Shown in pieces: positions 1-4,623 of a stretch of DNA of 5,087 nucleotides (positions are counted from its first letter, which is position 1; each line of letters begins with the position of its first letter). The stretch covers positions 1 to 5,087 of the forward strand of contig JAEZGC010000084.1 in assembly GCA_023437345.1 (NCBI GenBank). Reading direction: 5' to 3'. Under the pieces are notes generated by a model. The model was not told the DNA's origin. It was given only the letters and a program-made list of their open reading frames with translations, and did no database searches. A program made the translations under genes and the position numbers. The DNA is from Actinomycetes bacterium (GTDB lineage Bacteria > Actinomycetota > Actinomycetes > Propionibacteriales > Propionibacteriaceae).

Positions 1-444
1 GGCGGGCTCGACACCGCAGCCCTGCAACGCCGGCACCCGCCATCGGCGATGACGCTCGCCGGGCTCGTCAAGCACCTCGCGCTGGTGGAGGAGAACTTCG
101 TGTGGCGCGACCTCACCGGCGAGCCACCCGGCGAGCCGTGGGACCCCGACCTCTTCGACCTCGACCCGGAGTGGGACTGGCATTCAGCGGCCAACGACAC
201 CGCCGACTACCTGTACCGGCTGTGGAACGACGCGGTCGCGAAGTCGCGGCGGTCGTGGGCGAAGGTGCTCGAGACCGGCGGTCTCGACCAGCCCTCGCGG
301 TTCGTCACCGACGACGGCCAGTCGCCCAACCTGCGCCGGATCCTCATCGACACCTGCGAGGAGTACTCCCGGCACGTCGGGCACGCCGACCTGTTCCGCG
401 AGGCCATCGACGGGCTGGTCGGCGAGGACCCGCCGCAGGACTGA
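1..444 (+). CDS. DinB/DUF664 family protein, 5' end cut off by window edge
   Basis: The frame is open from base 1 to the TGA at 442-444, giving 147 visible residues. An internal ATG at 49 opens an apparent shorter ORF, but the 16 codons before it read as normal family sequence (a GLDTAALQRR-like stretch before the first helix), so the true start lies outside the window. The protein matches the DUF664 branch of the DinB four-helix superfamily, which also contains mycothiol-dependent enzymes. Seen here are KHLALVE (His at visible residue 25), a DWHSAANDT stretch, and the C-terminal signature EEYSRHVGHADLFREAIDG (His at about 125 and 128). Histidines at such positions bind a divalent metal in DinB proteins. 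The substrate is unknown; a thiol-dependent transferase or detoxification role is inferred from the superfamily only. Probably only 15-25 N-terminal residues are missing. A DUF1905 gene follows 16 bases downstream on the same strand. Confidence 0.86.
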   Translation, partial: GGLDTAALQRRHPPSAMTLAGLVKHLALVEENFVWRDLTGEPPGEPWDPDLFDLDPEWDWHSAANDTADYLYRLWNDAVAKSRRSWAKVLETGGLDQPSRFVTDDGQSPNLRRILIDTCEEYSRHVGHADLFREAIDGLVGEDPPQD

Positions 445-447
445 GCG

Positions 448-453
448 GATACT
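448..453 (+). promoter_or_regulatory. Candidate -10 box of a leaderless DUF1905 promoter
   Basis: GATACT matches TATAAT at 4 of 6 positions, including the important second A and final T. It ends 7 bases before the GTG at 461, so transcription would begin at or next to the start codon. The gene lacks a good ribosome-binding site, and leaderless mRNAs are common in actinobacteria. No good -35 element is seen about 17 bases upstream, so this remains tentative. Confidence 0.3.
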
Positions 454-460
454 TGCTGCC

Positions 461-751
461 GTGGAACTCGAGTTCACCGGCGAGGTTGTCGAATGGCGCG
501 GCCCGGCGCCGTTCTACTTCGTGGTCATCCCCGAGGCCGACAGCGACGCGATAGCGGCGGTGGCCACAGCGTTCACCTACGGCTGGGGTGCCATCCCGGT
601 GCGGGCGCTCGTCGCCGGCACCGGGTTCACCACCTCGTTGTTCCCCCGCCAGGGCCGCTACCTGCTGCCGCTGAAGGACGCCGTCCGGCGTCCCGCCGGG
701 ATCGAGGTAGGCGACCGGGTGAGCGTGCTGCTCACCCTTGTGCCTGCCTGA
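461..751 (+). CDS. DUF1905 domain protein
   Basis: This is a 96-residue single-domain protein starting at GTG 461. It shows the DUF1905 pattern throughout: LEFTGEVVEWRGPAPFYFV at the N-terminus, YGWGAIPVRA around residues 40-49, a TSLFPRQGRYLLPLKDAVR block around 58-76, and a closing GIEVGDRVSVLLTL strand. The family is predicted to form a small beta-barrel-like fold. No biochemical function is established and none is proposed here. The GTG start fits the conserved N-terminus exactly, but the usual 5-10 base window before it has no good ribosome-binding site. A -10-like hexamer sits 7 bases upstream, so a leaderless transcript is possible. The gene may also be cotranscribed with the DinB-type gene ending 16 bases upstream. 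It ends only 18 bases from the convergent WhiB gene, with no terminator visible between them. Confidence 0.88.
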   Translation: MELEFTGEVVEWRGPAPFYFVVIPEADSDAIAAVATAFTYGWGAIPVRALVAGTGFTTSLFPRQGRYLLPLKDAVRRPAGIEVGDRVSVLLTLVPA

Positions 752-769
752 CGAGTCACCAGTGAGCGT

Positions 770-1309
770 TCAGGCGACCCGGTCGCCGGCGCGTCCGCCG
801 AGCACCACCGTCCGCGCCGAGAGCACCGCCGCGAGCGATGGACGGGCCGGCTCGGTGGGCGTGGTCGACGACTCGGCCCTGGCGCGCCGCAGGTGGCGCT
901 TGACCGTCGACAGCGAGCAACCCAGGCGCTCGGCAAGGACCTCAAGGCTCGCCTCGGGGTGCGCCCGCCGCAGCCGCAGTACCTCCGCCTGGGACAACCG
1001 GCTGCCTTCCCGGGTGGTGCCGGCGTAGTCGCCGAGCTCCTGGGCGGCCACCTCGATGCCCAGCAGCCGACGGATCCGGGCCCGCTGCGCCTGCGTGGTC
1101 CCCCCGGCGACCCCGGCCACGTCGTGCTCGACCACAGCCGAGTACAGGCAGCGCTCCAGCAGCGGGCAGCTGCCGCAGTGGTCGACAGCGCGGGTCTGCA
1201 GCCGGTGGGCTTCAAGCTGGTCGGCGCGGCCGGCCATGCGAGGATCCTCGACCAGCGGGTGCTGGAAGACGTCCGGGGCCGCGACGCACGGCGCAGGGTG
1301 TGAGGACAT
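770..1309 (-). CDS. WhiB-family Fe-S regulator with C-terminal helix-turn-helix
   Basis: This encodes 179 residues, read from ATG at 1309 down to TGA at 772-770. The start is fixed by an AAAGGGG ribosome-binding site just upstream (1320-1314); a longer frame reaching 1528 would run into the divergent gene. The N-terminal half is WhiB-like. Cys8, Cys45, Cys48 and Cys54 give the four cluster ligands, with the C-x2-C-x5-C spacing HCGSCPLLERC. A GVAGGTT turn (66-72) and a basic RARIRR stretch follow. In canonical Wbl proteins the turn is G-[VI]-W-G-G; here Ala68 replaces the tryptophan that packs on region 4 of the primary sigma factor. The first Cys-Cys gap is 36 residues, longer than in the best-known members. 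Residues 105-145 form a sigma-region-4-like helix-turn-helix (SQAEVLRLRRAHPEA, then LAERLGCSLSTVKRHLRRAR). A low-complexity tail of about 35 residues closes the protein. It probably binds a [4Fe-4S] cluster and acts in the cytoplasm as a redox- or NO-sensitive transcription regulator. Its target is unknown; the divergent DUF4921 unit is a candidate by position. Confidence 0.86.
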   Translation of the reverse strand: MSSHPAPCVAAPDVFQHPLVEDPRMAGRADQLEAHRLQTRAVDHCGSCPLLERCLYSAVVEHDVAGVAGGTTQAQRARIRRLLGIEVAAQELGDYAGTTREGSRLSQAEVLRLRRAHPEASLEVLAERLGCSLSTVKRHLRRARAESSTTPTEPARPSLAAVLSARTVVLGGRAGDRVA

Positions 1310-1313
1310 CGGG

Positions 1314-1320
1314 CCCCTTT
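1314..1320 (-). promoter_or_regulatory. Ribosome-binding site that fixes the WhiB start
   Basis: On the minus strand AAAGGGG lies 4 bases before the ATG at 1309, with a GAGA run just 5' of it. No similarly placed site precedes other in-frame starts. It supports the 179-residue WhiB reading over the 252-residue open frame. Confidence 0.6.
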
Positions 1321-1430
1321 CTCGTGGTGGCGTCGGGTTGGACGCAGCAGGTACCGATCCGGTTGCACAAGCGGCGCAGGCTGCCCGGAACCGGCGCCAC
1401 CGCGGGTTAGGGTGGCCGGGGGACGCATCT

Positions 1431-1438
1431 GGAGGAGG
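1431..1438 (+). promoter_or_regulatory. Strong ribosome-binding site of the DUF4921 gene
   Basis: GGAGGAGG lies 4 bases upstream of ATG 1443 (about 7 bases from the first GGAGG core). It fixes the start within an open frame that extends upstream to 1056 across the antisense of the WhiB gene. Confidence 0.8.
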
Positions 1439-1442
1439 GCCC

Positions 1443-2777
1443 ATGCTGCACCCGTACGTCCGGGAGCCCGACTGGCTCACCCGGATGGAGGACGGCACAG
1501 TCAAGCAACTCAATCCGTTCACCGGCACCCAGGTGTGGACGGTGGCCGGACGCGGGAACCGTCCGCTCGGCGTCCACCTGCCCGACCCGGTGCCGCTGGA
1601 CCTCGCCCAGCACGGCCGCTACTGCGCCTTCTGCGAGCAGCGTTACCTGGAGACCCCGCCGGAGAAGGCGCGCGTGGTCCGGTTGCCCGATGGCGGCTGG
1701 GAGACCCGGTACCGCACGCCGGCAGAGGAACTCGACGCCACAGTGGCTGAGTTCCGCCGGATCCCCAACCTCTTCGAGATCCTGTCCTTCGACTACTGGC
1801 ACCTCAACTACGGCTATGACCTGCCGGTGCTGGTCCGGGAGCGCAAGGAGGCCTACCTGCGCTCGGCCGCCGGACGGGCTCACGTCCTGGCGGTGATCGC
1901 GGCCAAGCTGCGCGCCGGTGGGCGCAGCGAGGAGGAGATCGCGGCGCTCGGGGAGGAGGGGCAGATCGCCGCGGCGTCCGGCTTCTTCGGCGGCGGCCAC
2001 GACGTGATAGTCGCCAGGCGGCACTTCGTCGACGGCGCCACCGACAACACCCAGCTCGCAGCCTCGGGCACCCTCACCCGCGAGGAGCACCAGCGGTTCA
2101 CCGAGTTCACCGTCGAGTCGGTCCGCGGGCTGTTCGACCTCAACCGGTACGCGCGCTATGTGGCGGTCTTCCAGAACTGGCTGCGGCCGGCCGGGGCGTC
2201 CTTCGACCACCTGCACAAGCAGCTGGTGGCGATCGACGAACGCGGGGTGCAGCACGAGCAGGCGATCAATCGGCTGCGTGCCAACCCGGGCATGTTCAAC
2301 GAGCACGGCGCCAACTACGCCGCCTACCAGAACCTTGTGATCGCCGAGAACGACCACGCGCTGGCGTTCGCCGGTTTCGGGCACCGCTACCCGACCATCG
2401 AGATCTACTCCAAGTCGGCCCACTGCGACCCGTGGGAGCACGAGCCGGAGGAACTGGCCGGGATGTCGGACATGATCCACGCGATGCACGCCGCCACCGG
2501 GGTGGCGGTGCCGTCCAACGAGGAGTGGCACTACCGTCCTATCGACTCCGACCTGCCGATGCCCTGGCGGGTGATGCTGAAGTGGCGGGTCTCGACGGTG
2601 GCGGGCTTCGAGGGGGCGACGAAGATCTACCTCAACACCATCGACCCGTACGGGCTGCGGGACCGGGTGGTGCCCAACCTCTACCGGCTTCGTGACGAGC
2701 GGCGGATCGCGCCGCTGCAGATCGCCACCGAGGCGCCGTGCCGGCCCAACCCGCTGCGCTACGTGCAGGGGCGCTGA
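1443..2777 (+). CDS. DUF4921 family, galactose-1-phosphate uridylyltransferase-like protein
   Basis: The product has 444 residues, from an ATG preceded by a strong GGAGGAGG site. It is related to the GalT branch of the HIT superfamily and best fits DUF4921. Residues 22-41 (LNPFTG, then WTVAGRGNRP) parallel the N-terminal GalT motif N-P-x-T-G. Cys61 and Cys64 (YCAFC) correspond to the GalT zinc Cys pair. IPNLFEIL (107-114) matches the GalT V-P-N strand. HDVIVARRH (186-194) likely supplies a third zinc ligand, His194. GASFDHLHKQ (251-260) is the active-site block: His256 as zinc ligand, His258 as nucleophile and Gln260, as H-P-H-x-Q in GalT. Residues about 115-180 form an insert not found in classical GalT. 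Family knowledge suggests nucleotidyl transfer or phosphorolysis through a covalent nucleotidyl-histidine; the substrate is unknown. No galK or galE lies nearby, so a Leloir-pathway role is not supported. A YcxB-like membrane protein gene follows after 3 bases. Confidence 0.86.
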   Translation: MLHPYVREPDWLTRMEDGTVKQLNPFTGTQVWTVAGRGNRPLGVHLPDPVPLDLAQHGRYCAFCEQRYLETPPEKARVVRLPDGGWETRYRTPAEELDATVAEFRRIPNLFEILSFDYWHLNYGYDLPVLVRERKEAYLRSAAGRAHVLAVIAAKLRAGGRSEEEIAALGEEGQIAAASGFFGGGHDVIVARRHFVDGATDNTQLAASGTLTREEHQRFTEFTVESVRGLFDLNRYARYVAVFQNWLRPAGASFDHLHKQLVAIDERGVQHEQAINRLRANPGMFNEHGANYAAYQNLVIAENDHALAFAGFGHRYPTIEIYSKSAHCDPWEHEPEELAGMSDMIHAMHAATGVAVPSNEEWHYRPIDSDLPMPWRVMLKWRVSTVAGFEGATKIYLNTIDPYGLRDRVVPNLYRLRDERRIAPLQIATEAPCRPNPLRYVQGR

Positions 2778-2780
2778 CCG

Positions 2781-3296
2781 GTGCGGCAGCTGAACTACGA
2801 CCTGACCGACGACGACTACCTGGCCTTCAACCAGCACGCCGCGGTCAGCGCACCGGCGCTGGCCGACCAGGCCCGCCGGGTGCGGATCATCGGCGTGGTG
2901 GTCGTGCCGCTCCTGGTCGGCATCGTGATGTGGGCAGTGGAGCGCAACCCGCCGTTCGCCCTGCTGCTGGCCGGTATCGCCGCTGCGGTGACCTGGTTCA
3001 GCTGGCCCCGGGTCCACCGCTGGGCGGTGACCTCCCAGCTGAGGCGGGTCGCCGCCACGTCAGGACTGGGACGCACCGGTGCCACCAGGTTGGGCTGGGA
3101 CGAGGCGACGATCACCGAAGCGGCGACGTCAAGCCGCGCCACGGTGGGCTGGGACCGGCTGGAGCGGGTCGAGGAGACTCCCGACCACCTGTTCCTGTTC
3201 GTCGGCCCGCTGGAGGGGTTGATCGTGCCGAAACGGGCCGGGGACGGGGTCGCGGAGCTGGCCCGCTACGCGCGGGAGCGGCTCGCCGCCCGCTGA
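2781..3296 (+). CDS. YcxB-like small membrane protein
   Basis: This 171-residue protein starts at GTG 2781, three bases after the DUF4921 stop. An AGGGG site at 2767-2771 lies inside the end of the upstream gene, so the two are probably cotranscribed and translationally coupled. The layout is a short soluble N-terminus (LNYDLTDDDYLAFNQHAA), two hydrophobic helices at about 34-53 (IIGVVVVPLLVGIVMWAV) and 57-76, a basic connector, and a C-terminal YcxB-like domain from about 100 to 155. That domain shows the usual ITEAATSSRATVGWDRLERV strand pattern, then FLFVGPLEGLIVPKRA. The domain resembles small PH-like beta domains, but no molecular function is established for the family. The two helices imply both termini lie on the same, probably cytoplasmic, side. 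Linkage to the GalT-like enzyme suggests shared expression, not a proven partnership. Confidence 0.82.
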   Translation: MRQLNYDLTDDDYLAFNQHAAVSAPALADQARRVRIIGVVVVPLLVGIVMWAVERNPPFALLLAGIAAAVTWFSWPRVHRWAVTSQLRRVAATSGLGRTGATRLGWDEATITEAATSSRATVGWDRLERVEETPDHLFLFVGPLEGLIVPKRAGDGVAELARYARERLAAR

Positions 3297-3392
3297 GCCG
3301 TCACAACTGGCGCCCGGCCGGTGGCGAGGGCGTGGTCGACGCCGACCGACCCGAGGGGGTAGGCGGGTGCGGAGCCGTCCCGCGGCCGGTGG
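3297..3392. terminator. Convergent spacer with weak hairpins, possible bidirectional terminator
   Basis: These 96 bases separate the convergent YcxB-like and VOC genes, so termination is expected here. Candidate stems are GGCGT/ACGCC (3329-3333 with 3339-3343), the mutually exclusive GGTCG/CGACC (3334-3338 with 3343-3347), and GCGGG/CCCGC (3363-3367 with 3379-3383). All are only 5 bp long and none is followed by a T-run, so no canonical intrinsic terminator is present. Confidence 0.25.
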
Positions 3393-3776
3393 TCAGACCC
3401 ACTGCACGAGCTGCACGATGAGACCGTTTGGGTCACGGTACTGGCTGAAGCGCTCGCCCCACGGCTCGGTCTCCGGTGGCGTCACCACAGGCACGCCGGC
3501 CGCCTCAAGCCCGGCGTGGAGGTCGTCGAGGCCGTCGACGACCAGGACCAGGAGCAGGCCCTCCCCGGCGCTGCCGGAGCGATCGGCGGGCTTGAACGTG
3601 GCCAGCCCGGTGCGCAGGAATATGACATTGCAGCCGACCTCGCCGAGGCTGAGCGAGACCATCCCGTCGTGCTCCATGTCGACGCCGAACCCGAAGTTGT
3701 CGACCAGGAACGCCGCCGAGGCGCTGGGGTCGGCAACGTTGAGGGAAACTGCCATGGCGGTGATGGGTGACGGCAC
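3393..3776 (-). CDS. VOC superfamily (glyoxalase/bleomycin-resistance fold) protein
   Basis: The protein has 127 residues. The chosen start is GTG 3776, preceded on the minus strand by GGAAGG 8 bases upstream (3790-3785); an in-frame ATG at 3755 has no ribosome-binding site and remains an alternative. It shows one VOC module of paired beta-alpha-beta-beta-beta repeats: VSLNVADPSASAAFLVDNFGF (10-30), VSLSLGEVGCNVIFLRTG, LLLVLVVDGLDDLHAGLEAAGV (74-95), then the closing PWGERFSQYRDPNGLIVQLVQW. In metal-dependent VOC enzymes a glutamate usually sits on the last strand after the D-P-x-G turn. Here that strand has Gln122 and Gln125 instead, and Asn13 stands where a His or Gln is common on the first strand. 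It may therefore be a non-metal binding protein or one with altered chemistry. It diverges from a TetR-type repressor across 82 bases and is the likeliest target. The substrate is unknown; drug sequestration or detoxification is inference. Confidence 0.84.
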   Translation of the reverse strand: MPSPITAMAVSLNVADPSASAAFLVDNFGFGVDMEHDGMVSLSLGEVGCNVIFLRTGLATFKPADRSGSAGEGLLLVLVVDGLDDLHAGLEAAGVPVVTPPETEPWGERFSQYRDPNGLIVQLVQWV

Positions 3777-3798
3777 GTGGGAGACCTTCCGGTATGGT

Positions 3799-3818
3799 GT
3801 ACGGGAAGATTACCGTAC
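3799..3818. promoter_or_regulatory. 20-bp inverted repeat, probable TetR-type operator
   Basis: GTACGG (3799-3804) and CCGTAC (3813-3818) are perfect 6-bp inverted arms around an 8-base AT-richer spacer, GAAGATTA. The size and symmetry fit operators of TetR-family dimers, and the site lies in the spacer between the TetR-type gene and its divergent neighbour. It covers the -10 of the candidate VOC promoter, so binding there would block it, and it lies 40 bases upstream of the repressor start, allowing autoregulation. TACGG recurs at 3816-3820 and 3835-3839, and CCGTACGG (3813-3820) is itself palindromic. Confidence 0.6.
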
Positions 3819-3836
3819 GGCACAAGGGAATGTCTA
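3809..3836 (-). promoter_or_regulatory. Candidate promoter of the VOC gene
   Basis: Read on the minus strand, TAGACA (3836-3831) matches the -35 consensus TTGACA at 5 of 6 bases. After 16 bases comes GGTAAT (3814-3809), a 4 of 6 match to the -10. Transcription would start near 3802, leaving a leader of roughly 25 bases that includes the GGAAGG site. The -10 lies inside the inverted repeat at 3799-3818. Confidence 0.4.
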
Positions 3837-3858
3837 CGGGGGGAGAGAGGTGCCGGCC

Positions 3859-4623
3859 GTGGAGACCGTCCGACTGCTGTGGCGCCACGAGCTGCCCGCA
3901 ACGCCGCGGCTGGGCCGTCCGCCGCGGCTGAGCCTCGACACGGTGATCGACGCAGGCATCGGCATCGCCGACGAGGCCGGATCGCCGGACTTCAGCCTGC
4001 GCGCCGTCAGCGATCGCCTCGGCGTCGCGGTGATGACCCTGTACTCCTACATCGACAGCAAGGAGCAGCTGCTCGACCTGATGGTCGACCAGTGCCGCGC
4101 CACCATGGAGTTCGGCCCGTTGACCGGGCCCTGGCGCCGACGGCTCGGCCAGGTCGCCGGGGAGAACCTCGCCCTGTTCCTGGCGCACCCGTGGCTGGCC
4201 CACCTGGAGTCCGAGCGCACGATCCTCGGCCCCGGCACGCTTGCCAAGTACGAGCGCGAGCTCGCCGCGGTCGAGCCGCTCCCGCTGGACGACCCCGGCA
4301 AGGACGCGGCGCTGACGCTGGTGCTCGACTTCGTCCGCGGCGCGGCCCGCGCGCAGGTGGCGGCGGCCGCCGAACGCGGCCAGGAGACTCCCGAGCAGTG
4401 GTGGCGTCGCGAAGGCGAGCTGCTGGCCGGGCTGGGGGTCGCCGGCCGGTTCCCGCTCGCCGAGCGGATCGGAACCGCCGCCGGCGAGACGAACCGCGCC
4501 GCACACCCCGCCGGCGCGGCGTACCGGTTCGGCCTCGCGGTGATCCTCGACGGACTCGAGCGCCACAAGGGCGAGGTCAGGCCGGCAGCTCGGCGACCCG
4601 GTCGCCGCCGATCACCGGGCTGA
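3859..4623 (+). CDS. TetR/AcrR family transcriptional repressor
   Basis: The product has 254 residues from GTG 3859, chosen because GAGGTG (3847-3852) lies 6 bases upstream. The in-frame GTG 3850, behind a G-run, is a close alternative adding three residues. The open frame continues back to 3367, but that part is antisense to the VOC gene. After a basic arm (PRLGRPPRLS, 16-25) comes the TetR DNA-binding domain at about 26-75, with the helix-turn-helix in SLRAVSDRLGVAVMTLYSYI and then DSKEQLLDLM. The rest is an all-helical ligand-binding and dimerization domain of the tetracycline-repressor C-terminal type (about 90-240), with LALFLAHPWLAHLESER and a closing FGLAVILDGLERH helix. The inducer is unknown. 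A 20-bp inverted repeat upstream is the likely operator, and the divergent VOC gene the likely target. The last 15-17 residues are an Arg/Pro-rich tail encoded antisense to the convergent YigZ gene, so the 3' end seems to have run into the neighbour. Confidence 0.9.
   Translation: METVRLLWRHELPATPRLGRPPRLSLDTVIDAGIGIADEAGSPDFSLRAVSDRLGVAVMTLYSYIDSKEQLLDLMVDQCRATMEFGPLTGPWRRRLGQVAGENLALFLAHPWLAHLESERTILGPGTLAKYERELAAVEPLPLDDPGKDAALTLVLDFVRGAARAQVAAAAERGQETPEQWWRREGELLAGLGVAGRFPLAERIGTAAGETNRAAHPAGAAYRFGLAVILDGLERHKGEVRPAARRPGRRRSPG

Larger units (their letters stand above)
1310..1442. other. Divergent spacer between the WhiB gene and the DUF4921 operon
   Basis: These 133 bases must hold the promoters of both divergent genes. 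I see no confident -35/-10 pair on either strand. Small symmetric elements are present: a 5-bp hairpin GCGTC/GACGC (1330-1334 and 1341-1345) in the WhiB leader, ACCG-ATC-CGGT at 1353-1363, a CCGGTT/AACCGG pair (1359-1364 and 1389-1394), and a GGTGGCG/CGCCACC pair (1326-1332 and 1395-1401). At this GC content each could be chance. A GGAAC followed 14 bases later by GTT resembles an ECF-sigma promoter but the spacing is too short. Confidence 0.4.

Noticed and set aside
756..765. TCAC-CA-GTGA inverted repeat between the convergent DUF1905 and WhiB genes
   Set aside because: Four-base arms with a 2-base loop cannot form a useful terminator hairpin, and no T-run follows.
1387..1408. GGAAC then GTT, resembling an ECF/SigR-type promoter for the DUF4921 gene
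   Set aside because: The gap between the two elements is 14 bases, clearly shorter than the spacing known for such promoters.
1056..1442. Upstream extension of the DUF4921 reading frame, giving a 573-residue protein
   Set aside because: The extension is antisense to the well-supported WhiB gene and low in family-like sequence. The strong GGAGGAGG site before ATG 1443 and the GalT-like N-terminus fix the start.
1310..1528. Longer start for the WhiB protein
   Set aside because: It would overlap the divergent gene's promoter and first codons. ATG 1309 has a good ribosome-binding site and the conserved region begins right after it.
1407..3017. A 536-codon open frame on the minus strand
   Set aside because: It is the shadow of the DUF4921 and YcxB-like genes in GC-rich DNA. 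The predicted protein is Arg/Val/Gly-rich with no recognisable domain.
3295..3392. Two words repeated in the same order: GAGCCGTC (3295-3302, 3372-3379) and CGGCCGGTGG (3315-3324, 3383-3392)
   Set aside because: The copies have different internal spacing and the words are GC-rich, so chance or an old decayed duplication cannot be told apart. No function is suggested.
3367..3858. Upstream part of the TetR-type open frame
   Set aside because: It is antisense to the VOC gene, and TetR-family homology begins only after about 3900.
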